64,000 bases of DNA, from positions 935,501 to 999,500 of the forward strand of contig NC_041786.1 in the NCBI RefSeq assembly GCF_900090045.1, in the 5' to 3' direction. How positions within the stretch are numbered: position 1 is the stretch's first letter; every line of letters begins with the position of its first letter. Source of the DNA: Plasmodium malariae. Lineage: Eukaryota; Apicomplexa; Aconoidasida; Haemosporida; Plasmodiidae. Under the pieces are notes generated by a model. The model made no database searches. It had not been told where the DNA came from and worked only from the letters and a program-made list of their open reading frames with translations. A program made the position numbers and the translations under genes. This document shows positions 22,251 through 35,055 of the stretch, in pieces.

Positions 22251-23558
22251 ATGTACCTTATCCCCGAGTGTTGTATATGTAGATTAAGCTTGAAGAAAAA
22301 CTTATGTGTAGAAAAGAACTGCGGAAATATTTTTCATTATGCCTGTATGAAAAAATGGATATCTGTTCAGAAGTCTTGCCCTCTATGCAAATGTACTTGC
22401 TATAAAAAAAATTTGTTATATATTTACTACGAAATAAACGAAGAAAATAAAATTAATATTAATGAAAATTTGGTAAATAAAAGTAAAGATGAATTATGTG
22501 AAGCTTTAATAAAATACGAAGCTGAATTAATAAAAACTCAAAATGAAAATGAGAAATATGCACTTGAAATTTTAACCTTAACAAATAAAAATAAAATTTT
22601 AAGTGATACTATAAATAAAAATAATGTCAAAATGAATGAAGATCACTGTGAAAAATTAAAATTAAAAGAATTAAAAGATGCATATCTGAAAGATAAAATA
22701 TTCCTCACAACAAAAATTGAAGAATATGATAAAGAACTAAAGAAATACAAAATCGTACAAAATTATTTGGACGATTTAAATAAAGAAGACTTAAATAAAA
22801 TTAATTTATTATTTGGTTTTAACATATTAACCTTAGAAGAACAACAAAATGTTATTCATAATTATATTAAAAACTGTCTAAGTAACCAAAAAAAAAATGA
22901 AATAGTTGTTAAAGAATTAAATAAAAATATAACCGAAAAAGATGACCAAATTCAAAGTTTAAAAGAGAAGTTATATAAATACAAGCTCAATCATGATATA
23001 ACTGATAGTAATGAACAAGTGTCCAATGATGAAAATGATACAAAAACTATTAAGATTAAAAATAAGATAATTAGACGTGTTAAAACATTAGAATCAGTCA
23101 GAAAAAATAACAGAAACAGTAACGACAATTCTATTTATTCCAAGTCAAAAACTGCTAATCATAATAGTCTCTTGAATAATAGTATAGGTTTTATGAATTT
23201 TCTTAATAAAAAAATGAACAGTTCAGAGTCTCCTGAACAAGTGAATGTTACTCCAAAAAAACGGAAATATCAACCAATTGAAATAGACCTACTTAGAAAT
23301 AAATCAGTGGACAAAATTTTTAATAACCTGACTGATAAAAATTATCATAACGAAAATAAAAAAGAATATAACAGTGAAGTATATTCCAATCCAACAGATT
23401 CCGGTCAAACAGTAAACTCATTACATAACTACAAAACGCAGACGCCTACTTCCACTTCGTTAAAACTTTTGCACACCTATAAAATTAATAGAAATAAAAA
23501 TAGGAAATCCTTTCCAATTCAGTCAACTAAAATAACCGATTTTTTTAGAAGAATTTGA
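22251..23558 (+). CDS. RING finger, coiled-coil protein with C-terminal PIP-like motif (TRAIP-like E3 ligase)
   Basis: This is a 435-residue protein. Residues 7-46 form a RING-type finger: C7, C10, C24, H29, C32, C43, C46. The usual fourth ligand position is Asn26. The finger is followed by KKNLLYIYYEI, resembling the segment after the RING in TRAIP. A Lys/Glu/Leu-rich coiled coil spans about 80-250, then a basic disordered tail. The last residues, STKITDFFRRI, fit a PCNA-interacting (PIP) box with hydrophobic, TD, FF and following arginines. The layout RING, coiled coil, terminal PIP box is that of TRAIP, an E3 ligase that ubiquitylates replisome components at blocked forks. I infer a replication-linked nuclear ubiquitin ligase; the match is architectural rather than a strong sequence alignment. 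Confidence 0.65.
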   Translation: MYLIPECCICRLSLKKNLCVEKNCGNIFHYACMKKWISVQKSCPLCKCTCYKKNLLYIYYEINEENKININENLVNKSKDELCEALIKYEAELIKTQNENEKYALEILTLTNKNKILSDTINKNNVKMNEDHCEKLKLKELKDAYLKDKIFLTTKIEEYDKELKKYKIVQNYLDDLNKEDLNKINLLFGFNILTLEEQQNVIHNYIKNCLSNQKKNEIVVKELNKNITEKDDQIQSLKEKLYKYKLNHDITDSNEQVSNDENDTKTIKIKNKIIRRVKTLESVRKNNRNSNDNSIYSKSKTANHNSLLNNSIGFMNFLNKKMNSSESPEQVNVTPKKRKYQPIEIDLLRNKSVDKIFNNLTDKNYHNENKKEYNSEVYSNPTDSGQTVNSLHNYKTQTPTSTSLKLLHTYKINRNKNRKSFPIQSTKITDFFRRI

Positions 23559-23945
23559 ATTGATAACTTTGCATAAGCGTTTCCGTATGAAGCACATTTT
23601 CATTTTGCAGTTCCTCAATAAGTGCGTGTGTATTATAATTCATGCATAGGCACCATTTTATTAAACAATAAATATTGCACCAAATTTGTTTTTTTTCGGA
23701 ACGTTTTTGTGACCATATTTTTTTCTATAACTGTGTACATATGTACGTATCTACATGCACACATGCACATATACGTAGACACATAGGCACACGTTGTGTT
23801 TTTAATTTTCGAATAAAGTATAATCATTTTTTTTATTTTTCCTTACCTGATCATATTCCCCCTTCATTTTTTATTACATGATTATGTTTTTCCTTCATTT
23901 TTCCTTATCTTATAATATATTTCCCTCACTTTACCTTACTTATTC

Positions 23946-23976
<31 letters not shown>

Positions 23977-24872
23977 CTATATATATATATATATATACAC
24001 TTTGTCATTTTTTTTTTTTTTAATTTTTTACAGCTATATATATATATATATATATACACTTTGTCATTTTTTTTTTTTTTTAATTTTATCTCTTTCTTGT
24101 TTTTGTAATATATTAAAAAAAATTTTCAAGCATTTTAGTCTTCTTCCAAAAAGGATTTAATTCTAACACTCAAAAATTGTTTATGCTTGTTTGGCGAACA
24201 ATATGAAAAATAATAGAAAAAAAAGAATTATGAAGTATGAACAATGGACAAGTACAAACGCAGAGTCGTACATAAATGAAGACTCAAGAACGAATAAGTG
24301 GGACATACATATTTATTAGTATAATTATGTTTACTTAATAAGAGGGGAAGGGGGGAACAATTACTAAAAAATTACATACATTGAAAAAAGAAAAAGGTAG
24401 ATAGTAAAAAGTAAAAGGAAAAAGGGAAAAAGTGACGAAAGTTTTATTTAAAAAGATTAAAAATAAGAAAAAAGGTAAAATAGTAGCTTCCATTCTTTTG
24501 GAAGAACACAAAATATGAAAGTTTCATAATTAAGATTCTTTAAAACTATGCATAAATACAATAAATATTAAAACACGTGTAAAGGAGCCATAAACTATAT
24601 ATCATTTTTAAAGAAAAATTTCAAACATGTAGATCATAAAAATATAAAAATTTGTGAAGATATTTTTTTAAAAAATGACACATTAAAAAAAAAAAAAAGA
24701 AAAGGTAAATTTTACCGTTATACATTAAAATAAAAAAAAAAGAAAACAAAACAAAATAAAAATACAAAAATAATAATAAAATAAAAATGAAACATTCGCG
24801 TAACAGTTTAACAGTGGAACTGTATATCACCTTAACACCGCAATACTGCAACGACTAATGCAATTAATGTAC
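23559..24872. other. Spacer between RING gene and helicase 3' end
   Basis: AT-rich, with two copies of an acagctatatatata...cactttgtcattttt block (around 23965-24020 and 24025-24080) and poly(dT). No gene is supported. Confidence 0.5.
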
Positions 24873-27190
24873 TCATTTGAAACTGCTTAAGCGGGGAAAA
24901 CTCAAAATAGACTTTCTTGAATTAAAGAAGTCAAGAAATGATATAAATTCATTCCAGAAAAAATTATTCCTTAGTGTATTTGAATTTCCAACGATAATAA
25001 TTCCTTTTTTCATTCTGGTTAACAAAACGTTCATTCGCTTTTCATCATTTAGGAAGCCTAAAATATTTTTGTCATTTGATCTAACTGTACTTATAATAAT
25101 TAAGTCATTTTCGCACCCCTGGTAGCTGTCAATTGTATGCACATTTTTATGTAAAGTGTTGCAATTTTCTCTGTCCTCGGAATTATAAGTTGATACTACA
25201 TTATCGTTTGGTCTATTAAACAAATCAATTAGCTTATTTCCGTAAAAGTCATTCTTATGATCACTATTCATACCACTGCAATTATTTGTTGTTTTACATT
25301 TTAAATGGATTTTTACCTCTGACGAGGCTAAATTGTTACTATATTTCCCCTTACATTTTGAGAAATATAGCTGGGGCATTTTGTCAGTAGTAATAAATTG
25401 ATTAGAATTACACATATCCAGGTCATCTAATTTTACATTTTTATCTTCTGAATGATAATTAGATTCATTTAATCTATTTTCCTTATTTGTGTTTTTAAAA
25501 AAATTGAATATGTGTGTATAAGAGCTACGGTTAGCACGAGGCGATATATGCCCCTGTTTCTTAGCAGTAGTAGTAATAGTTTTGTCTACTTGAACTTTAT
25601 TGCACGAATTATTAAACTCTTTTTGATACAGAATATTTTCATACATTTCATAGTTTTCTCTCTTCCGATACATTTCATTATCGTGGCATGTGCTATTATT
25701 ATTATAATAATTTTTGTTGTTACTACTGTTGTTATTGTTGTTACTACTATTGTTATTGTTGTTACTACTGTTGTTATTGTTGTTACTACTGTTGTTATTG
25801 TTGTTACTACTGTTGTTATTGTTGTTACTACTGTTGTTATTGTTGTTACTATTGTTGTTGTTATTGTTGTTACTATTGTTGTTGTTATTGTTGTTACTGT
25901 AATAATTATTGTTATTACTGTTACTGTAATAATTATTGTTATTACTGTTACTGTAATAATTATTGTTATTACTGTTATTGGAATAATTATTGTTATTACT
26001 ATCATAATAATTATTATCACTGTTATTATCATTATATCTGTACGCGTCGCTGTCCTCTAACATTTTTTGTATATACAATTTTTGGCTAGTATAGGGTGTC
26101 AAAACAGCAACATTCTGCTGACTTGTTAAGGTCAAAATTTGTGTTAATTTTAAAATGACCTGAGCCTCGAATGGATTTATATAAGAGTAATTAATCTTTT
26201 CTTCGAACGTTTGATGGTTAAATACTTCATCATATGTATCAATAAATAAAATTGGGATACCAACATTTTGTGAGAATTTTTTTTTTAAATTGGTTGAAGA
26301 ATTGTAATTTGATAAAATTTGAAAAAAGATGGATTTGTTCATAATATGCGAATGAAAAAAGTTATCTACAATATTTTTTGAGGCAATCAATTTTTTTTTA
26401 TAAAAATAAAAAGATGTAAATAAATATATTGGGAAAATTAATCTATATTGTATTAACAAATAATGACACTTTATGTTTTTATGCTTTTTTAATTTTTCAA
26501 ATATACTTAAATAATTTATTTCTAATCTCTTCTTTTCATTTATAACACTTGGAAATGTTAACTGTTTGTCATCTCCAAAAGCGTATATATAATCACAATT
26601 CAAATTTAGACAAATCAAACTACTGTATTCTGATAGACTTGAAGCTTCATCAATAATTAAATGTTTTATCTTCTTTTCTTTTATTTTAAATGCTTGATAT
26701 ATGGTGTCAATATATACATCTGATTTTTGATGAATTCTTCTATTCATGGTATCTCTATTCAAGCTTAGATTCAAATGATGTAATTTGTTTCGTATATTTT
26801 GCACCGATATGTGTTTACTCGTTCCAACAAAAACGTTGTTCTTTTTTTCAAGCGTCAACACGTATATTATGAAAGAAATGAGGTCGCTCTTTCCGCTTCC
26901 CGGGGCGCCTACAAAAAGGAAGGGGGTTGGGAGAATAGAAACGGTACAAAAGTAAGCAAAATGTGGTGCAATATGAGCAGGAAAAAAAAAAAAAAAGGAT
27001 AAAATAACAGTTAAAATAAAGGAAAATATAAAGAAAAGAAAAAAATTCCATTTGTTTTGCACCTCTACAGTGTAAAACCAATCGAACGAATAATACCCAT
27101 ATATATATGTCTTACATGTGAGTGCGTATATCCACAATCATAAGTTACATTGAATACTCATGCATATACGCAGAAAAAGCAGAACTGTTT

Positions 27191-27221
<31 letters not shown>

Positions 27222-29688
27222 TTTTTTTTTTTTTTTTTTTTTTACCGTGAACCAAGTGTACGGGCACCAGCTTCTCATTAACTAAGATATCGTATAAAAC
27301 ACTTTTTTGATATATGTCAAATTTTTTATATATATTACACAGTTTGGTAAATTCATTTTGGTCATTCTTCAATTTTTTGTACAATATATTTATTATTTGA
27401 TCCTTTTTTATCAAATCATTGTCTGATACATTAAAATAATTAATTTCCTTTTTTCTGTGTTGTAAGAATTTATTTATGGCTTCTTCAATTAAATAATTAT
27501 AATCTCCTACACTAGTTAATATTTTATTAAACTTGTTTATTTTTAACTCCCCTTTACTTATGTGCCCATTTTCTTCATTTAATAATACTTGGATAATTTC
27601 CTTATTTAAGAATTCCTTTTTATCGAATAGGTTCAACATGGAATATTTTATTCTATTCGAGATGGTATTAAGTTGAACGGTCAGCGTGATGGCTTCATAC
27701 ACGTTATTACTATTATTATTACAATTACTACTACTGTTGTTATCTGTGCAAGGCGTACTGTTGACCCACGAACACGAAGCATACTGCTTCTTTTGCGCAT
27801 ATTCATTTAGAATTTTTGTACAATTTTTACTCCTACTGTTTAAGTAGCATTCATAATAATCTTCATTCATGTTCATCTCTTCATATAACATAATGTCTTT
27901 GTTACATTTACTCAACTTATATTTTTTTACATCCAAATGTAGGACATACAAATCATTGATCCGCTGAGCTTTTTTTACTAATCCTAGAAAAAAGGTATCC
28001 TTTGTGCTACCATCACAACGACAACTGCAAGTACCTTCGTTAATACTACAACTTCCAGGGCTAATATCACACCTAGTACACCTAGTACTACCAGTATAGT
28101 TGGTACCACCAGCACTCCTCTTACTGGTACACCTAATCAATAAAACATTTTTAGCTTCCGCTTCAACCCCGTTTAGGGAAACAAACTTGAACAGATTATT
28201 TTCCCTTGAGCAGTATTTCAACTTGTATGAGTAATGCATATCGAAGGTATCATGCAGGCTCTTTAGACCTAAATGTTTTTCATAGAAAGTGTTAAATAAA
28301 TACTTTAGTATGTACCTCCTAATTTTGCTGATCATATCGTAATTAAGTAATAAATTTTCAGTGGACCTATTTTTGTACTCATGTTGGCTATCAGAAATGT
28401 GTGTAAGTTTTATTGTATCATTTATATTTTTTCTCTTAGCACTTACTACTATATTATTTTGTTTAAAATGTACATTAGTAATGGCTGGATCTCTGTATGT
28501 ATACACATCCTTCCTATTAACAATACTATTTCCATCCACTAAACAACTGCATGAATTAATTTTTGCCCCGTTCACAGTGCTACTTACAATAGGATGATTA
28601 CTACTGTTACAACTACCCTTAACTTGGTTCCCATTTTTCATAATATCATTATTTGTACTTAATGATGAATTAAAAAAAATTGAATAAAGTAAATTTAAGA
28701 CACTAATAAATATATCCGGCTTTAGGAGTGACGAAGTTAGTATATTTTCAAAAAATTGGAAATCTTTTTTTTTATTTTTTTCAAAAAAAGAGGCTTTTAA
28801 AAATAATTTTTTTAAAATTTCAAAATATACTTTTTCTTCTTTCACATTATTATTTTCTTTATGAAATAAAAATAATTCCCACAATTTTGCCATTTTTACA
28901 TAATTTATTCTGGTTTCCTTTTTTTCCTCTTCTTTCATTATTACACTCTTATTTACATGTATTTCGAAATTGCTGTAATTGATACGGGGGGGGATGTGTC
29001 CACAATTTGAATCTACTTCTGTGTAGGTTTTCTCTTCCAAAGTGTCCACTGTATGGCCCCTGTACTTATGATTAACCCTTTTGCATAAATTTATTCGTTT
29101 TCCCTCCTTCTTTTGTGCTACATTTGTGCCATGTACGCCATTTCTATTGTTCACGTTGCCTGTTATATTTACATAGTTTGCATTCTTTTCACCTTTACCT
29201 ATATCATCCTGTCCACTTTTGCTTACAATGTTACTCAAGCTTTTTCCATGTTCACTCTCTTTCCCTCCCTCTGCAGTTATTACAAAGTCATCTTCTGCTT
29301 GATTTAAATTTTCCCCTAGTTTGCTCAGCTTTTCTTTTAAATTACATAGGGTAACAGTAAAGGCTTTAATCTTTTTAGTCTCTTCATTATTCACATGTAC
29401 AGTTTTATCATTGATTATCCAACAGATGGAAAACTTAAAGGAATTGTTTTTTTCTGTAGTTAGCTTGACATAATTCGGATTATACATCTTGTACAGTTTT
29501 AAATATTCGTTATAATCCTTCTTATATATTATCTTGTTCATTTTTAATTCTTGAAATTTAATTAGAAAATTTTCATTTTCAAATATTTCGTAGTTCTTTT
29601 CTTTTGTTGAAAAATTATTTTTTTTCATTACGTTCAAGGTGTTAAAGAAGGCTTTTCCTAATTTTACGTTTTTTAATATATTCATCAT
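24873..29688 (-). CDS. Superfamily 1B helicase, UPF1/SMUBP2-like, two exons
   Basis: Exon 1 is 27246-29688 and exon 2 is 24873-26908. The intron (26909-27245) has GTAAA at its donor and TGTAG at its acceptor, and the junction restores VHGAPGSGKSDL, the Walker A motif. The join encodes 1492 residues. The helicase motifs are nearly all in exon 2. Motif II is IDEAS and the motif III region is FGDDKQLTFPS. VLTPYTSQ follows, then motif V (DSYQGCENDLIIISTVRSN) and motif VI (RMNVLLTRMKKG). An Asn/Ser-rich low-complexity insert separates the halves. The first 810 residues are weakly conserved, and the N-terminus (MMNILKNVKLGKAFFNTLNV) is basic and hydrophobic, compatible with a mitochondrial presequence. 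The family unwinds RNA or DNA 5' to 3'; the substrate is not known here. Confidence 0.8.
25700..26030 (-). repeat. Asn/Ser-coding trinucleotide array inside the helicase gene
   Basis: Units of aacaacaataacaacagtagt and related codons encode runs of Asn with regular Ser and Tyr. The array sits between helicase motifs, so it probably forms an exposed loop. Antisense Leu/Val/Tyr-rich open frames are shadows. Confidence 0.85.
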
Positions 29689-30351
29689 TAGGACTACTGC
29701 ATGAGGGGGAAATGATTATCAGGCTTGTTCATATTCTTGCCTTCTTCTTAGCTGATTTTTATTTTACTTCACCTTTACAGTCTCACGATGCCTTACCCGC
29801 TAAAAGTGAATAACACAATATGAAAAGCTTCAGTAGCAGACATACTGGACGCTATGTATCTATTCAGATGGGCTTCTACTTTTATGTGTATATAATCCTT
29901 ACCACATTTCTGCATTTTAACGTGCACTTTTTGGCTCCTTTGGTTATCTCTTTCTTCTTGGCTCGTTATATGTTTACGCCTACTTATACATATCTCTTGC
30001 CCAATATATTATTACACTATTTATGCAGCTTTTATCCTTTTTAGCTACAAATGTTCCTGTAATTCTCTATATGCATATTTATACTTAAGTTTATAATAGA
30101 ACTACGATATGTTTATATCTGCTAATGCATTTCCCCCTTTTTTTTTTTTTTTATATATCATCTTAAAATAAAAAACTCATAATCAAATTAGCTATATGTT
30201 TAAAAAAAAAAAAAAAAGAAAAAAAAAAACAAAAAAAAAACAAAGCAGGTTGACCCTTGGAAAATACTTTAAGATCTGTTCACTGGATTTCTTTAGTAAT
30301 ACAGGTACACTGTAATTATACCATTCTGTTATATTATTCCTGATCACTTTG

Positions 30352-30377
<26 letters not shown>

Positions 30378-30427
<50 letters not shown>
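30378..30427 (+). repeat. (TAA)n microsatellite
   Basis: A perfect trinucleotide repeat of about 16 units follows a 27-base poly(A) run. Confidence 0.9.
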
Positions 30428-30428
<1 letters not shown>

Positions 30429-30654
30429 TGAGTATGAAATCGTCAGCTTTTCCAATTTACACAAAAATTAAAATAAAGTACCCTTTAAATTTAACGTATC
30501 AAATGCAAAATTGAGAAAAGCCAGATTTTACATATATATTAAAAATGGGCAAAATGTTACCCTTAGCATAAAAATATGCACATGTATAGCTCATACCAAA
30601 CATTTGCACTTTTTATTTTATTTTTTTTTTTTTTTTTGCTAATTTTTCTTACCC

Positions 30655-31430
30655 ATCCTTATGTTAACATTTGTTCACCCTGATGGGTTCTCCTCATAAC
30701 GGAACATGAATAGAATTCTTATTCATTTCATATAATTTTAAACTAGTAAAATTAGGAGGTTTTCCCTTTCACGTTGCAAGAATTAGTGACTATTAGCAGT
30801 TTTACTTTGAAAATATTTACTACTACATTTATTACTGTTTCCATGGGCATTGGCATTATCGTTTCAATTGGTATTGTTACTGTTATTGCCAGTGCCACAT
30901 CATCATAGGGACTTAAGGCTTATATATAAATTGCTTAATGTCGTTATTACCTTTAGAGATGAACTAAAAGGAAGGAAAACACTATAACCCAGTCTTCTTA
31001 TTTGATATATTAGTAAGTTACTACTGTAAAGTTACTTGGTAATGTCGTTATTCAGAATGTAATTTATTACACCACTTTGTGTAAAATATTCCTATAAGGG
31101 GAGTAGCACCATACATTTGATTAGACCCTTATATTTCATAAGCTATAGCAGTTTCTGTATTATAAATTATGGAATCAATAAAATTACGTATTAGCATGAA
31201 ATTCTATGTAATATGTATATTTGATTTAGTGCTATGGTGAACTTGTCCTTTATTTTGTGTAGCGTTATACGTACAACTATAAGTATATGTGAAATAAAAT
31301 GCTTCTCTCAGTTAAAACATTAAAAGAGGAAGAGAGGAAGACACCTTTAAGTACAAGATGTAACCAATTAAAGCGTAGGTGTAAGATCTGCTCAACACAA
31401 AAACATTTTCTTTTTTTTTACGTTTCACAA
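30655..31430. other. GC-richer ORF-poor island, candidate long noncoding RNA
   Basis: About 770 bases have markedly more G and C than neighbouring intergenic DNA, almost no simple repeats, and no open frame longer than roughly 50 codons on either strand. In Plasmodium such islands often mark structured RNA genes. I could not identify RNase P/MRP, SRP, telomerase RNA or spliceosomal RNA signatures by eye. A decayed gene is the alternative. Confidence 0.35.
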
Positions 31431-31504
31431 AATTCGTGTACCATCAGAACAAAGAACAAAAAAATTAAAAATTAAAAATTAAAAAAATAAGAAATAAAAA
31501 TAAA

Positions 31505-31760
<256 letters not shown>

Positions 31761-32394
31761 TCAGATGGATGGCAAACTGGTAGAATGCACTATACCATCG
31801 TACTAGTTTGGAATACATCTCCAATTTTTTTTTTTTTTTTTTTTCGAGATTATAATATTAAAAGTTGTAGTTATAAAGTCATTTATACAGAAAAAATGAA
31901 GTAAAATAAAGCTAAATAATTTATCTATTTATAGTCATTCCCAATTGTTTGCAATATTTTACACAATTACCACAATTTGAAGCAATATCTCGAAATATCG
32001 AAGGATATATACACATAGATTCAAACGTAAAAACGTAGATAAGACATAAATGGGCAAAACTGGAACAAATGAGTAAACACATATGAAGCAAATAAACTAT
32101 TTTTACATGAAAAGTTCAAAACATAATTTTATCCAATTTTTAAATATTAAAAAGGTGAAAACAAAGCTGCATTTTTTTTTTTTTTTTTATAGTTAAAAAT
32201 AAGCAGGTTAATTGTAAACAATAAAATAAGGGAAAAACAAAGTCTTAAAAAAAAAAAAAAAAAAAAAAAAATGGCTAACTGTAAAGCAAGATACTTATAA
32301 CTGAATTTAATGCATATCTCTACAATAACATATTGTAAAAATAAAGGAATATTTTCTATTATTTTGTACATAGTTCAGGTCCTCCTTGTCCTTT

Positions 32395-32565
32395 GTTTTT
32401 TCTTTCATTTGTTTCTTGTATTTGCTTCATTACTTTTGTTTCTTGTATTTGCTTCATTACTTTTGTTTATTGTATATGCTTCATTACTTTTGTTTCTTGT
32501 ATTTGCTTCATTACTTTTGTTTATTGTATATACTTCATTACTTTTGTTTCTTGTATTTCTTTCTT
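32395..32565 (+). repeat. 27-bp tandem array
   Basis: Six units of cttttgtttcttgtatttgc plus ttcatta alternate between two variants (ttcttgtatttgc and ttattgtatatgc). The array lies near the 3' end of the ICln gene. Confidence 0.85.
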
Positions 32566-32827
32566 TTTTGTGTGTGTTAGTGTGTGTGTATCTGCAATTT
32601 ATTAATTCCTATTTGCATATAACTTGTATATGTGGATCGAGGTCATAAAAAAAAAAAAAATTCCTGAAAAATTAATCTGCACAAGGGTGTTTAGCGTTAC
32701 TCTTTAACATTTCTTCTTCTTAAAAGTGTAATATATTTTATCTGCAAGTCTGGTCCTTTTTTTATGGGAAATAAATACATAAATATATAAACATTTTTTT
32801 TTTTTTTCTTTACTCCTGTTCTCGTTC

Positions 32828-33469
32828 TTATTCTCCCTCATCATCCTCTTCATCATCGTCTTGCTCCTTAAACGAATTGTCCATGTTACTTAACTGACGA
32901 AAAATTTCATCATTAGATGAGTTATTCTTACTCACTAGCAATATTTCAGGTGTTATAGTTTCATCATTTAGTATATTAGTATCCTCATCCGACTTTGTAT
33001 TTTCATTATCACTTTTTAAAGAGTTCTGTTCATCATCATCATCATCATCATTTTTATCATTTTGAAAAGTACTTGACAAATCTGAATTTAATTGTATGTA
33101 CACGCAAGAACTATTGCATATATTTTTATCAGAAGTTATTGCATGCAAGGCAATGTTCGAAGAGTCTATACTAATGCTATTAACGTCATTTAAAAGGTGT
33201 AAATAGAAATTTTTATTCTTTTCATAATGCTTCAAATATATTTTATTTGTTGATAATTCCTTAAAGCTTGTTACTTTCTCTTTTTTATATTCATTTTTAT
33301 TTCTCACCCAAATTACTTTTTTCTCTAATATGAATAATTTCCCTCCTCCTAAATTTAATTTATTATAAACAAACTCTATATCATTGCCTTTGTATAAAAC
33401 GGGGTCTGCTCCCCCATTTTCCATTGCCTTGAGGTCTTCTTCATTGAGAGTGTTTAAAGAAACTGCCAT
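32828..33469 (-). CDS. pICln-like methylosome subunit (chloride conductance regulatory protein ICln)
   Basis: The protein has 213 residues from the ATG of MAVSLNTLNEED. The longer frame reading upstream is only a Tyr-Ile microsatellite. The PH-like fold of pICln is recognisable in GGGKLFILEKKVIWVRN near residues 43-57 and in ISIDSSNIALHAITSD near 100-115. CVYIQL follows, then a run of Asp and a strongly acidic C-terminus ending DDDEEDDEGE, all as in ICln. In other eukaryotes pICln chaperones Sm proteins and works with PRMT5 in snRNP assembly; that role is inferred here. Divergent from the CenH3 gene, about 2.5 kb away. Confidence 0.75.
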   Translation of the reverse strand: MAVSLNTLNEEDLKAMENGGADPVLYKGNDIEFVYNKLNLGGGKLFILEKKVIWVRNKNEYKKEKVTSFKELSTNKIYLKHYEKNKNFYLHLLNDVNSISIDSSNIALHAITSDKNICNSSCVYIQLNSDLSSTFQNDKNDDDDDDEQNSLKSDNENTKSDEDTNILNDETITPEILLVSKNNSSNDEIFRQLSNMDNSFKEQDDDEEDDEGE

Positions 33470-33486
33470 TTCTGCGCTGTTAAACG

Positions 33487-33489
<3 letters not shown>

Positions 33490-33537
<48 letters not shown>
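33490..33537. repeat. (TA)n microsatellite at the ICln 5' side
   Basis: About 22 TA units lie some 20 bases upstream of the ICln start codon. Confidence 0.9.
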
Positions 33538-33542
<5 letters not shown>

Positions 33543-34432
33543 ATATCACGTGTATGTTTATTTTACTGTAATTGGGTATGCTATATATAAGTAGCCCTAT
33601 TTTGTTGCCCTCCTATTAAATTTTCTAATAGAAAGCAAAAATTTTACCTTTATGTTAAACGGATAAAACTATATCAAATTAATTTTTTTTTTTTTTTCCT
33701 TTTTTCCTCCTTAAAATTTAAGAAAACTGATACAAATTGAATCCTTGAGCAAGTACTCTAAAAATGTTTGTAGGAAAAAAGTTTATTTCATTCAAACTTG
33801 CATATATAAATGTATAGGATATATATATATATTTTTTTTTTTTCATTTACACCTGCTGTTACGAGTTCGTAAATAAATAACAGCTGTTTATTTTATTACG
33901 GTTTATTTACCTTTGTTCATCCGTATAAAGCACGCAATAATTTGCAAAGTAAACAAATGAAATGTTCGTATACAAATTGTACAGTGTTACATGATTATTT
34001 TTAAATTTTAAATTAAAATAAGATATTTAACATATTGAAAAATAAAAAAATATAAAAAAAATTAAAAGCAAAAATATATATAAGAGAACAAACGATAATG
34101 TAGTAGCTTAATCTACAATATTGGTGAAATCCAAAATAAAGAAAATAATTAACGATAAGGGGATAATACATAAGGAACACAAAAAAGCACAGAGAATGTT
34201 ATATACATACGTATAACATACATGCACAAAAATCATCTATATTTTCGAATTCACTTTTCTTTTTTTTACATCTTTTTACCCTTCTGGTTTACGTATTTAA
34301 TGTAAAAATACAATATTCGGCATGCAATTTTTCATTCTGTTATTTGAAAAAACGTTTTAACTGTTATCAAAAAAGAGCGAATGTACTGTTCTGTAGAAGC
34401 TTACGTTTTATCCCGTATATAAATAAATATAT

Positions 34433-34465
<33 letters not shown>

Positions 34466-34615
34466 AATATATATATATATAAATATATGTATATATAAAT
34501 ATATATATATGTTTGTTTATACATTTCTTATATTGTGCTGCGAATATACCCTTTTAAGGGGAACAGGAAGTATATGGATTTTTATTTTGTCCTTATCTGT
34601 CTTTCCATATGTAAT

Positions 34616-34694
34616 CTATATATGAACATTCACTGTAATCGATGGATGATCTATCACCATGTTGTCTTTTTCGTTAAAATTTTCAAATAGTTGG
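34616..34694 (-). CDS. Probable terminal exon of an unresolved small gene
   Basis: After a good acceptor (CTAATTTTTAG) the minus strand reads QLFENFNEKDNMVIDHPSIT, then VNVHI and a stop. Composition is normal coding, quite unlike the flanks. The exon starts in phase 2. Upstream exons were not resolved. Candidates are a stretch reading EYVTLHGKKLSFRNPRNYIY near 35070-35135 and an ATG-initiated frame at 35254-35460 (METAIFDHFKKKC...). I do not recognise the product. Confidence 0.35.
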
Positions 34695-34927
34695 CTAAAA
34701 ATTAGGTGTATTGGGAAATTAATCAATGTGTGTACTTTTTCTTTTAAAAAATAAAAAAAAAAAATTTAGGGAAAACATTTTTACACACACAAAAAAAAAA
34801 AAAAGAAATAATATGAAATGAAACAAAAGGAGCAAAATGCACAAGTGAACAAAGGAACGAACAATACGAGAATGTAAGTTGGTAATTCGTGCTCCATAGC
34901 ACAGTATTACACTCCGCAATAGAATAC

Positions 34928-34952
34928 CCATATATATATATATGTATGTATG

Positions 34953-34983
<31 letters not shown>

Positions 34984-35055
34984 ATATGTATGTATGTATG
35001 TATATATGTATGTATGTATGTATATATGTATGTATGTATATATGTATGTATGTTA
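34928..35055 (+). repeat. (TATG)n array
   Basis: Interrupted tetranucleotide tatg/tata repeats run over about 125 bases. Confidence 0.85.

Noticed and set aside
25700..26060. Long plus-strand frames of Leu, Val or Tyr/Cys repeats
   Set aside because: They are the antisense of the Asn/Ser-coding repeat in the helicase exon and have no other protein features.
33470..33538. N-terminal extension of ICln with Tyr-Ile repeats
   Set aside because: It is a (TA)n tract; the next ATG (MAVSLNTL) begins the conserved protein.
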